Assembly: GCA_019649035.1 (NCBI GenBank)
Contig: BMAT01002136.1
Span: 452,696-498,015 of the forward strand
Direction: 5' to 3'
Source: Elysia marginata
Taxonomy: Eukaryota; Mollusca; Gastropoda; Plakobranchidae
Length of the DNA: 45,320 nucleotides
The notes beneath the pieces are model-generated. The model did no database searches, was not told where the DNA came from, and worked only from the letters and a program-made list of their open reading frames with translations. The position numbers were made by a program, and so were the translations under genes. Positions 23,847 to 34,318 of this stretch are shown in pieces. How positions within the stretch are numbered: the first letter of the stretch is position 1; the number at the start of each line of letters is the position of its first letter.

Positions 23847-24057
23847 TTATATTTTGAGGTTGTATAGAGATTTGTGGGTGGAGAAGTTGAAGCTATTGTG
23901 TAAAATGAATCCCGAAAGACCTCTATGTGAAAGCATTTTCTTTGTTTTACCCGAGTGTTGGAGTGAGAAAAACAGTATGGACTTTGCCCGACGTAAAGCA
24001 CCTTCGTTCGGCGCACGCTCACTTCTTTCCTCTATTCTCATAGAATCTAATATCTAG
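23847..24057 (+). other. Unidentified exon-like open segment
   Basis: This segment is GC-richer than its flanks. It follows possible acceptors (TTTTGAG at 23860 or GTATAG near 23867) and reads into a TAG stop as ...KLKLLCKMNPERPLCES...ECWSEKNSMDFARRKAPSFGARSLL... . Upstream in the same frame is a hydrophobic run without an ATG. A dibasic RRK and the two cysteine pairs could suit a small secreted or neuropeptide-like precursor, but I do not recognise a family. An AATAAA lies near 24212. The minus strand is also open across it, which weakens the case. Confidence 0.25.
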
Positions 24058-24654
24058 ATCTAGATAATACTGGCCACCTGCGTAAGGTGCCGACTTTTGT
24101 GAGGATGGTTTTCTAATCTCTACGCATGCAGGTGACAATGTGCTTGTGGTTTCAGTCCTAGGAAAAACTACCACACTCGTTCAAAATTATGAACGTGACC
24201 CTGGGGTTAAAATAAAAATATTCTTTGGTGTCTATGGCTTATTATTTGTAATTATTTTCATACTAGGGCTTTTTGTAAAAGCGTTGATTTTTGAGAGGAG
24301 AGGAACATTTCTCTAAAAAAATTGTTGTTAAAAAAAGAGATCTCGATAAGCAAAGCAGCTAGTTGCATCAGACTGCAAAGGTCTTAGCTGCAATACAAGA
24401 GTGTGCTGCGAACGACTTGCTTGTTGTAGGCATCTTTTTTCCTGTGCTTTCTATTCTTCATGTGACCCGGTTTGATTAGATCATTAGATAACTTTTTTTG
24501 TTAGTTCATGCTGTGCGACACAAAACATTGGTAGAAAAAAAAAACCGAAAATTAAACAATACAATTTACTTCTTACATCATGTGTATGACTAGACATACT
24601 GGAGTAACTTTATTTTTTAGAAAGGCAGGCAAGCTGTGAGTAAAATTATTAGAG

Positions 24655-24795
24655 CGTCACTAAATCCTCCGCTACAGAAAGTCGCGAGGTAGCGCTTCCC
24701 CATTCCCAGTTCATATGGGACTATCCAGCGTCACGGCGGGGCCAAAAATTTTAAGCTCAGTCTCGTGCTATGGTGACTTTGTTAATAATTAATTC
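24655..24795 (+). repeat. Interspersed repeat, copy B
   Basis: Second copy of the repeat at 15540-15690, same orientation, diverged by substitutions and small indels. Confidence 0.7.
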
Positions 24796-24854
24796 GCTAT
24801 TCTATTCTATTCTTGTGTAATGTTTAAATTAGGTACCCAAGGGTAAGATACAAA

Positions 24855-24990
24855 GAGAGGAGGGGATCAAAGACTGAGAGAGAGGTGTAAAGAGGGACCG
24901 AGAGAAAGGCTGAGAGAGAGGGTGCGAGAGAATGGTAAAGATAGAACGCGAGTGAGGAAGAGAGAGAGAGAGAAAGGGAGAGAGAGCAGG
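24855..24990. repeat. GA-rich low-complexity tract
   Basis: Degenerate GAGA/GAGAG repeats on the plus strand. Confidence 0.85.
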
Positions 24991-25053
24991 GGTGAGGGTT
25001 TGAGCTAGACTTGAGGGTGAGATTGCTTAAATTTATATCCTAATTTTGTGTAG

Positions 25054-25286
25054 GCATCTTTTATTATCGTGAGAAGAAGGCAAAGTTTAGTATTTTGTCA
25101 GTTGCGTTACATTTTAAGCATAAAAATATAGATTCTAAGTTTAGAACTTTGCTTCATGCAATGTCCCTAAAGACAGAACTGGAGAAACAAAAACTTGATC
25201 TCTGTTTGAAAGAGAGTCATGCGTCTAGCGCGGCACCTTCTCAGGACATAATATCCATATCAGGCTCGACTGTGGCTTCCAGTTGA
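25054..25286 (+). other. Candidate terminal coding exon, family unknown
   Basis: After a good acceptor (TCCTAATTTTGTGTAG) the frame is open for 77 codons to TGA, reading IFYYREKKAKFSILSV..., then a charged amphipathic stretch (MSLKTELEKQKLDLCLKE) that could form a coiled coil, and a Ser/Ala-rich tail. The composition is more protein-like than the surrounding AT-rich frames. I do not recognise the family and cannot find its upstream exon. It may be the cytoplasmic tail of a larger protein, a transposase remnant or a chance frame. Confidence 0.3.
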
Positions 25287-26072
25287 AAAGGAGTTTCTAA
25301 TGTAATCAAGTAGTGTGGTTATACTCCTGTTTATAATATATTCTGCGGAATGAAGTTTAGTTTTAGATTCATGTTATCATGGAAAAGGTCTTTTGGCTCG
25401 GAAACCATGAGATAGGTTTAAAAAAGAACAAAAGGAATAATAATATAATTTAGGGCTTTGAGTTGAAAAGACGCGCTATGCGACAAGGACTGTAAGTTAA
25501 AAAGTAAGATGGGACAAAATAGCCTAAATCATGAACAAAGAGATAGGGTGAAAGACAGAGACGTATGACTGGATTGAAAATCCAATTAATTTTTTTTCTA
25601 CCAATATTCGCTTTGCGTTAACGAATTCATTGCTCTTATACGCAAAATAAGACTTATAGTGGTTTAATAATCGGGAGCTTTGTGACATTCTTAAAGAAAC
25701 GAACGTTGCCAATTTCTGTTGCCGTTTAAAATAAAAAAGGCTATGTCAGGAAAATATACTAGAAAAAAATATTTGTATTTGAAGGAAAGCTTTGTTTGGC
25801 GGGCGCGAACACTAAAGATAAAGAAGCAGCGCAAACGTCCAAAAGGTGTCTATTGTTTGCACTAACACAAGGTGAGCTAAATCTTGGTTCAGTGTAAACA
25901 TATGTCTGGTAGTTTAAATAAACGGATTTTTATCACTTCTTAAACAGGTGAGAAGTGAAATCGATGAAACAGACCTGTCGATTCAAAGCCCTTCATGAGA
26001 CCTATCATATTTAACCTTAAACAGCTTTAAAGGAAGAGCATACGAGTGAGCAAAAGAAACAAAAATAATTAC

Positions 26073-26319
26073 CTTCAGATGGCGACAAACGTGACGCCCA
26101 TGCCCCGAAATAAAAACAAGGCTGCCTGGATGTGTACCGGAACAAACCCAAGTCTGTTGCATCATTGCTAGACTTATCATATCTTGTGGTCGATCTGAAC
26201 AAACACAGTACGCCCCGTGGAATAACACCGCTCGTTGACATCTTTGCTTCATGCGTCTCCATGAAGGGTGCACCGTCCCCCGCAGTCCATAATACAAAGA
26301 TAAGATTAACTATCGCGTC
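26073..26319 (-). other. Unidentified GC-rich exon-like block
   Basis: On the minus strand an AG (26320-26321) precedes 82 open codons and a GTAATT donor (26067-26072). The reading includes GDGAPFMETHEAKMSTSGV and GLFRYTSRQPCFYFGAW. A second minus-strand frame is also open through most of it. G+C is clearly above the flanks. No family recognised; it could be an exon, a non-coding RNA or a repeat. Confidence 0.25.
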
Positions 26320-27523
26320 CTAATACTTTACTGACCTCCGTAATCTTGTTTAAATACTTTTTTCAAGTAAAGATTTTAGTACACAGTGATTTTGAGTAAC
26401 AATGTTATAAACCTATTACACATGAATTGAACCAAAGATGTTTTTTTTTTCGAAAATGATTTAAAACTTAAACTTAAGAGAATTGCTTGAAAGGCCTGTG
26501 TGGTGATTCCCATGACTGTCCTTTTAAGATAAGATTTTGTTGTGGAACCAGTTAACCGTGATGCATACATGTGAACGTACTAAACGCACCTCATGTGAAT
26601 GTGCCCCAGCGCGCAGGGCGGACCAGTAAATCTTTAATTTGTTATGACATCAAAGCCTAGGGTCACCAAGGGTGCCTTGATGTTTCTTGTAGCATCAGTC
26701 TGGCTGTAACGTGTCAATGTTTTTGCTAAATGTATAAAACAACAAAGCTGGAAACAAAAAAGACGATTTTCTAAGCATTCATAAAAGTGCAGTCAAGTTC
26801 ACTTTTACAGTCTGGGGGTAAATTATTTCTAGAAAAGTACACGAACAAAAGTCAAACATGGACAAAAAAAGGGAACCGAGTAAACTGAGGCATCGAGATA
26901 CACAAACAAAACCAGTTTGTCCAAAAATGATGCTGTTGTTTAAAATTCGGAAAAAATACCCAAGACTAGTATCATGGAAATCAACTGTGAAAGAATCAGC
27001 CAACGCTTTGTAGTCGCAAATACCCTTCTAACTAATTATCGCATATTGACAGTTAAGTAAGGAAATTGTTGATTGTGATGATTCCCATTCGTCGTGAACA
27101 AGGTTTCCGATGAAGTTACACTTCAGACCTTCTTTAAGGAAAGTCTGAAAGATGTAAAATAATTGTCCTAGAAATATCTTATTATAAAAAAAAATTCGAA
27201 TCCTACTCAGACATTACTACTGAACCGATTTGCCTCAAATTTTCACTGAATACGAGTACAGTTTGGATTTTTTTACTTTGATTTTGAGAATAAAAAATGA
27301 CCAGATGTGTACATGAAATAAACGGCAGGTGTCAAAACATATATTAACTCGGACCCCGGCTAGCCTACTTCATGTTTTAACAACAGCAGAGTTCATGTTA
27401 ACATTCAGTGAGATGGCCAAGAGTAATCGCCCCATTGTAACTAGGCGTAACTATTGACACCAGAAGTGATCTAGCTTACTTGGTAGCAATGTAAACGTGA
27501 ATTTTTTGTTTTTTGTTGCAGAG

Positions 27524-27964
27524 GCTAGATTCTAGATCTATATTCTGCATTCTTCTTATTATTAATAATATTTTGGTTCACTCAGATTTGATTATAACCA
27601 CCAAAGTGCTTACTAAAACTGTGACTTAGCCTTAGATTTACATTCAGTGTCATGGCATACAGTTTTGATGTCTAGATTTTACCAAGACTAGATCTAAATC
27701 TAGATCTACATTCAGAGGTGACTACTTCATCCCGAGCATGATCGGGCATTCAAAGAAACTCGGCTAGATTCTAGATCTAGGTCCTGTGAACTATTCTAGA
27801 TCTCTAGATCTAGATTCTGCATTCTTCTTTTTCTTAATAATGATTATTTTGTTTCACTCAGACTTGAGTATTTATAACCACTAAAGTGCATAGATACTAA
27901 AACTGTGACTTAGCCTTAGATTTACATTCAGTGTCATGGCCTGGAGTTTTGATGTCTAGATTTA
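27524..27964 (+). repeat. Imperfect duplication rich in TAGATCTAGA palindromes
   Basis: Positions 27524-27680 are repeated at 27763-27964. Both copies run from GCTAGATTCTAGATCTA through TTCTGCATTCTTCTT, AACTGTGACTTAGCC and TTACATTCAGTGTCATGGC to TTTTGATGTCTAGATTT. The second copy carries about 40 extra bases near its start. The spacer contains more CTAGATCTAGA units. Confidence 0.85.
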
Positions 27965-29805
27965 AAAAAAACCTTTTTAATGGGCCAAAGGCGGTTCCTA
28001 AGCTCCGCAATCTGTTTAACAGCAATGCTGCTCCAGACTGTTTTACGTGAACTCAGAAGGGAAAGGTTGTTCACTTTTTCCCGCAAATATTGCGGCTAGT
28101 ATTAGTTAAAAAGAACATCGCAGTGGTTTCGAAACAAGACCCTTGTCTAGACCAAAGAGAATATTACATTAAACGGACTTATTCATTTTAAGATAACTTT
28201 GATTGAAATGGTAGGAAACAATTAATGTTTCTTTGTAGTGATTTCCAATTACTTTAATATTCCAATAAAATGCTTGGCGGTAAGTTCAAATCTCACCATG
28301 CAAACATTTTGTCCGCCTAACTTTGTCTTAAAGCCCATCTTTAACCGACCTAATAATCTCACACTATTAAATATGCAAGCAAATGCTTTACTTGCTGAAA
28401 ACTACAAACTGATTTGCATTGATATATTAAGCTTGATAACATTTCCATCGAAATTAAAAAGAACTTATTTTAAAATATCAAAAGAATCTGATACTGCATA
28501 AATATTAAATGTAAAGGTCATTGAGTTAATATTACTTTTACAATAAATGCGTCTTTTATAAAAAAAAAACAGAAACAAAAACAAAAGAAGAAGAAGAAAA
28601 AGAGGAAGAAACAGAAGAAGAAGAAGAAAAAGAACAACAACAACAACAACAACAAGAAAAAAAACAAGGGAGGGACCTAGATAAAAACAAAATCTAAGAG
28701 TTGCAACACTAAATTTTCTTGTCCCCTTACACCCATTAACTTTTATTATCTTCGTGTATCATCTTTTCTATTAATAAGTTTGAGATCTACCCATCAGCAT
28801 ATTTACTACCAGCCAGAGGTCATGAGTTCTGTGACTTTTTGGAAAAAAAAAACAAGAACAAAAAAGTTAATAAAAGAAGGGAGTGCCCGAAACATCGTTC
28901 CGAAATACTCCGTTTCTTTAGTATAAATATTTATTTAAGGGAATGGTAGATTCACCTACATATCAAATTAAGTGGCTAACCCACGTACACGTCTTCAAAA
29001 AGATATTGCATATACAGGATGTACTATTGCCGAGCATTCCACCGTACAGCTGTTATTGTAGGGCAAACTGTGGATAATGCGGTACTATAATAGTCATAGC
29101 TATTTGTATAGGATAATTTCTTTACCAACCCGCAACCTGCAAATTTACGTCAAAATGAGTTGAATCCAGACTTAACTGCTGCATTTGAAAGAGTTTTTAA
29201 AAGTGAAAAGGAGTTTTAAAGAAAAAAGAGAACAGGCAGCACTGAGATTCATTGTATTTTCGACTTTAGAGCCTGATTACGCAATTGAAGAGAACGAAAA
29301 CGGTGTGGATGCATAGCGAGTCGACAAAACCCCTACAGCGAATTCTGGGAATGAAATTATTGCTGCTTGTATTTGTGACGTGTTATAGAACTTGTTCAGG
29401 ACGAATGTATTCTGTAATTTTTCTTTACACAAATATTTCAAACATCAAAGTTTTTTTTTTCTTAGTACGGTTGAATAGAACTATTCTTAAGTGAGAGGAC
29501 AAGTGCGCTTACATTTTTACCTTTGCAACTAGTCCTCTGAAACAATGGCGTTTAATAATTAAGTACTGGTCATATTTGGCGTTAGCAGAAAACATCCAAA
29601 AAGACTACATCCTGCGAAAAGACAGATAACCTAAGCAAGTCTAGAAAAAACGAGAGAAAAACGGCGAACGAATTTAGGCATAGGTTAATCTTGCGCTTGA
29701 GACAGAGGGCTAATTGTTTCATAGTAGGATGCAGATATTGCGTTCTGTTCATTTAAAAGACTTCATTTCTGTTCTTTCAATAAGATGTAATTTCACTTAC
29801 CACCA
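27965..29805. other. Intergenic DNA, no gene recognised
   Basis: AT-rich, with a purine-rich low-complexity tract at 28561-28665 that includes (CAA)n. Open frames at 28238-28501 and 29285-29494 have no family signature. Confidence 0.55.
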
Positions 29806-29914
29806 CCCCTCGCCCTCTCTCCCTTCTCTCTCTCCCTGCTCTCTCTCCCCTTCTCTCTCGTTTTCTCTCTCTCTTTCTCTTTCTCGTTTTCTCTCTCTCT
29901 TTCTCTCTCTCTCG

Positions 29915-29955
<41 letters not shown>
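29806..29955. repeat. (CT)n / CTTT-rich microsatellite
   Basis: About 150 bp of CT dinucleotides with periodic CGTTTT interruptions. Confidence 0.92.
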
Positions 29956-29958
<3 letters not shown>

Positions 29959-30288
29959 GGCCAACAAATCTTACTAGCACAGCCGCAAGGAGGCTAACAC
30001 AGCGAATATTTTCATTGACTCAATGAAACAACAAGAGTACTGTAGCTTCATAACTATAAAGAAACTCTGAAATCTTTAACAAGCACGGCAATAAAGCAGA
30101 AAATCAACATGCAAAACTAACCAGCCTGGTCCTTAAGTTACAAGACAGGACAGGCTCTTTTATAAAAAAAAAAAAGGTATGAAAGCTTTGATGCTCTCTT
30201 TTCTCCAATTTTCCTGCTTTTTCTTAAGACATTTCATAAATAGGAATTAAACGAAATAGAGGTTTAATAGAGGTTTAATAAAGGTTTT

Positions 30289-30528
30289 ATGAAGCGGAAA
30301 CTTAGGTATGCTGCACACATCATGAGAGGCAGCTCGGGACCTTTGCTACAACTATCCCTAGAGGAGAAAATCGAAGGGAATAGAGGACAGGGAATGCCAA
30401 GAAGGAACTGGAAGGATGATGTAAAGGAATAGTCAGGGTCGACAAGCTATGGAGATACGAAACAGAAGGCCAAGAACAGAGAAGAATGGAGAGATATGAT
30501 TGTCGAACCGAAGACGGCACTTGATTGA
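30289..30528 (+). pseudogene. LINE reverse-transcriptase C-terminal remnant
   Basis: The plus strand reads MKRKLRYAAHIMRGSSGPLL, then ...KIEGNRGQGMPRRNWKDDVKE, an in-frame TAG at 30430-30432, and ...SYGDTKQKAKNREEWRDMI. This matches the conserved tail of many non-LTR retrotransposon polyproteins (R.YAGHV.RG...L......EG.RG.GRPR..W.DD......A.DR..WR). The internal stop and isolated position show a dead, 5'-truncated copy. Confidence 0.85.
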
Positions 30529-31531
30529 TTCAATAGAGGTTCACGGTATATGAAGACCTTAATTAGTCTTGAGAATTTAATACAATGACCTATGGTCAAT
30601 ATGCATCGTTTTTTATACATGCATCTTTTGTTTTCTTCTGTTTGTTCGAATTGTTAATGGACTATTTTTTTTTAAACTTGCCATTTTGTCAACATTGTTT
30701 CTTTTGGTTGGTAGACAGCCTATTGCAAAGATCTTCAAGCCTACATTTAGGAAGAGGCTTTAGAAAATAACTTCATTTATATTATTATTATTAATACTCT
30801 CCAGTCAAAAATATTCTCAGATACCATACCTTGTGAGGTAATGTTTTGTTGACTATGTACTTATTAAATGTGGCGTAAAACTTAGTAAGAGCACTTCGAC
30901 CTCAGACCGAATCTCCGTGTGGTCGGTGTTTTTTTTCATTTATGCCGCTACTTTTATTTGTCCCATGCTTGTTGGTGTAACATCTAGTTCTAGATACTTT
31001 TCAAGATTGAATATTTACTTGATTAATTGTCAAATAGACAATTTTTTTAAAGAAAATAGGCTGCAGCTTCATATAAAAACACGGCTTCAATTACTTCAAG
31101 ATCTAATAAAAAAAGAGAGAATCAATCAGATCCGTATCTGACTTTTCTAGTAAACTTTTTGTTTATTTCCAAAGATTCTTTGTGTGCAGTGTTCTTTTGA
31201 CTGTCTAAAGAAGGTTTAGGTGTGAAAGATTCGCAGAAAAACCACCATGGAATGAACACTATAATGGCGAGCTGGTACTTACAAGTTTCGCTGACTGTGT
31301 AGATCTGACCTAGATAAGGTTAGACCTAGACCAAACTCTGTAGGTTGGGTAGTTCTGGTTAAATGTTGTCACTATTTTGCGTTGAACTTTTTGCTAAATA
31401 TTCTGTATTAAGAACAGACTGAGGTACTCTTGACCAATTGCGGTCCCTCTGGACCTTGTCAGGTCGATAGAAATATATATCAATGATATAATATGATAAA
31501 ATCAGTTCAGACAGAATTATCAAACTTAGAC

Positions 31532-32090
31532 CTACAAATAACATGGACCGTTTTCAAGGATTCGTTTAAATAACAAATGGGCCGAAACATAGTATACAAA
31601 GAAAGAAAATATTAAACAAATTGCCTTCTTTACTATAAAAGTTATTATTGGTCTTAGGTAGTGGATAGTCTCTGAATAAGCGTCCTCGGGAACCTTAGGG
31701 GACGTAAATCTGATTACAGAGGTAGTGATATATTTCTCTCGATCTGGCAAAGTCTCGAGGGACCGAAATTGTTCAAGAGTGCCCAGACGGATCTTTCATT
31801 GACCGTGATGATTTGTAGCAAAATCTTTTTCTTCCTCGTCTAAAATAACTGGATGGCTCCAAGCGAAAAGCAGCTGCAGCGGATGACTGATAGAGGTTGA
31901 CATACTACTGTCGGCCATTGAATCAGATCTAAGGACGAAGGTTGTCCTTTGTTGGTTTCCAATTAGCTTCAAAGAGACCAGATGGGATTCCTACAACGTG
32001 TTGTATAGAATATTTTCCAGAATCGTCGGGAATCCACTTACTGGCATCCTGCAAGTTTACCACCTTCAAAAATCAACGAAAGAATCAGGA
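31532..32090 (-). pseudogene. Disrupted coding-like region, family unknown
   Basis: On the minus strand one frame (about 32085-31946) reads VVNLQDASKWIPDDSGKY, then ...GIPSGLFEANWKPTKDNLRP. A second frame starts at an ATG (31916-31918), MADSSMSTSISHPLQLLFAW..., runs 40 codons to TGA (31796-31798) and continues open as KIRLGTLEQFRSLETLPD...VIRFTSPKVPEDAYSETIHY... to 31532. The composition looks like protein, and the frame change plus internal stop suggest a decayed gene or transposon ORF. An unrecognised set of exons is also possible. I do not recognise the family. Confidence 0.35.
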
Positions 32091-33120
32091 ATCTTGTAGG
32101 AGTCCTCACAACCTCCTCTGCCCTGCTCGCTCACCACGCCGGAAGTGTCACTGATATTGTGTGTTTCAGTTTGGACATGAATCTTCAAACTCAGTATAAA
32201 ACGAGAAAAGCATTGGGGATTTTACCCCAATATGCATGCGCAAGTCTAATTGCCAGGTAAAAAAAAAGATTTCAAACATTTTACCTTTAAAAATATAGTT
32301 TATCAATTTCGAAAAAAAAATTTAAAAAGTTCACAATTTGAAACAGCTTTTTTTTGTTGAGAAAGTGCCATTCGGCTGTGATAAAAATGTTTTGTTTTAC
32401 CATACTTAGACATAGAAAATATCGAATACGAAAAGTAGATAACTAGGTGTTTGTTGTGATTTTTGTGGAGTAATTTATCTTCTAGTTATCACTCACAGGT
32501 CGCAATACATATAGTGGGTTAGCTAAGTTATTTCAGAGTATTTGACCTAGCGTATTGAGGGCAATATAAGTTTGCAAGTTCTTTCTTTCAACAAGTCAAC
32601 AGAGACTTTGGTACTCGTTCTAGAGCTTTTCTTCTTTTTTCAATAAGTAAGTTAAATTAGTATCTGTATAGTTTATTAAAAATTTTCCTCACAGTTGTTT
32701 TTACAGTAGTATGAAGACTGTATTCCAATAGGGCCATTTTCATTGTAACTAAATTTTTCCGTCGCAATGCATCCTAACAAGCGATGTCGAAAAATAAAAT
32801 AATAATTTATGACCATTATTGTATCCTTGTCTTCAATTACTTGACCTTGTAACTACTTGACCCTGTAACCCCTTTTCTATCACTATCTGTTTTATCCATT
32901 TTTAGCTCTTTCTATCCCTTTCATTCTTTAACTCTTTGTGTTCGTCCTTTTCTCTCTTTTTTGTCTATTTATCTCTTATTTTCTCTGTACATCTCTCTCT
33001 CTTAATTTCTCTCGCTTCAATCTCTTATTTTTCTTTCTCTATCCCTTTTTATTCTTCTCTCATGCTCTCTTCATCATTCTAACTTATCCTATCTATGCTC
33101 TCTTTTGTTCTTATTTAACC
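32091..33120. other. Intergenic DNA upstream of the Notch ligand gene
   Basis: AT-rich to about 32800, then a CT/TCTTT-rich low-complexity tract (32880-33090). No gene recognised. Confidence 0.6.
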
Positions 33121-33124
33121 TGCG

Positions 33125-33275
33125 CAGAAATTAGGATATTTCACCCCGTTTTTATCTACTCCCCTCAGCGCCACTTTCCCCCTCTCATACAGCCTGACCG
33201 CACGAGAAACAGTTCCACATTTTGGCGCCCGCATGTTCCGTCCCTCGGTAGCTGCAAAGAAAAAGAGGAAGCAGC
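33125..33275. other. GC-rich block about 1 kb upstream of the Notch ligand start
   Basis: CpG-containing block in otherwise AT-rich DNA. On the minus strand it starts after a very strong acceptor (TTCCTCTTTTTCTTTGCAG), but the frames behind it soon end or read as Arg-rich sequence that I cannot place. On the plus strand it is open too. It could be part of a promoter, a transposable-element fragment or a non-coding exon. Confidence 0.3.
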
Positions 33276-33472
33276 ATTAGATATCTTGTATACTATAGCA
33301 AATTGAGCCCAGTATTACATCAGGCAGTTTTAAATTTGGGGGCGATTTTCTGGCTTCCTTTCTTCTCCTTATGTTTTCTCTAATGGTGCGTTAAAGTTCT
33401 GTGCATTAGTCTTGTACACAAACTGCATTGATTTCCTCTAATTGCACAATAGTTTTTTTTCTATGAGTAGGA

Positions 33473-33622
33473 TTAATAGGAGTAGTAATAGTAGTAGTAG
33501 TANNNNNNNNNNNNNNNNNNNNNNNNNNNNNNNNNNNNNNNNNNNNNNNNNNNNNNNNNNNNNNNNNNNNNNNNNNNNNNNNNNNNNNNNNNNNNNNNNN
33601 AGTAGTAGTAGTAGTAGTAGTA
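33473..33622. repeat. (GTA)n microsatellite containing a 98-bp assembly gap
   Basis: GTA/AGT triplets on both sides of Ns at 33503-33600. The true array length is unknown. Confidence 0.95.
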
Positions 33623-34234
33623 AGTGTACAAGAAATATTTGTATTTTTAAGCAGCTGTAGTGCGTAAAAGAAGTTGTAGTATTTTATCATTAAAAATATT
33701 TTTAGAATTAATTGTTATCACTTTATACAAGTTGAGTATTTTTCTATCATTATCTTATTCTTATTTCTTTTTGAAGATTTTTTGTATATGTCATTTTCAT
33801 CAATTTTAAGAATATTTTTGTGTATTTCAGCATACACTTGAAAAAGTTAATTGTTTATAAATATGAATTTACTCAGTCAGTTGTTGAATCAATTCAGGAT
33901 ACATAGTTCCTGATTAATAATTTTAAAAGTGCAATTTTCTCGATGGATAGTAGCTTGCTTTTTTTTTTTACTACCGTGCATCCCACTATTTTGAGGATGT
34001 TATAAATCCAATCTGCATAATCGTGGTTAAGTCCTGCCACTTTTAGGTAGTACTAATCAAAACCATTCACATGAAATCATTTCCTTTAGAGGCACCAAAT
34101 GCTCTGTTTGGTACGGAACATGCTTATCCCATGACTGTGTTTCGATGACACAGTAAGTGAATGAGACCTTGTAGCTGCAGAAAAAAAGGTAACAATGGAT
34201 CTAAATATTGAAGCTGGTTGAAGAATTCCTGACA

Positions 34235-34318
34235 ATGCCGAATCTACGTCACATTCTTAACATCGGATTATCTCTCATCATTCTCTTCACTGTTGGAGTT
34301 TGTATTTTGGCTTCAGCC
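34235..34318 (+). CDS. Notch ligand exon 1: signal peptide
   Basis: ATG with A at -3 opens 28 codons, a short polar start then a hydrophobic core (IGLSLIILFTVGVCILASA), up to donor GTAAGT at 34319 (phase 0). Cleavage is likely near the ASA at the exon junction. Confidence 0.87.

Noticed and set aside
25740-25885. Short open segment before CACAAG|GTGAGC that could be an exon
   Set aside because: Two frames are equally plausible, no good acceptor precedes it and no family is recognisable.
28000-28110. CCGCAAT / ATTGCGG inverted repeat
   Set aside because: A seven-base match at this distance is expected by chance.
33442-33660. Poly-Ser/Thr frames across the N gap
   Set aside because: They are translations of the GTA microsatellite and unknown bases.
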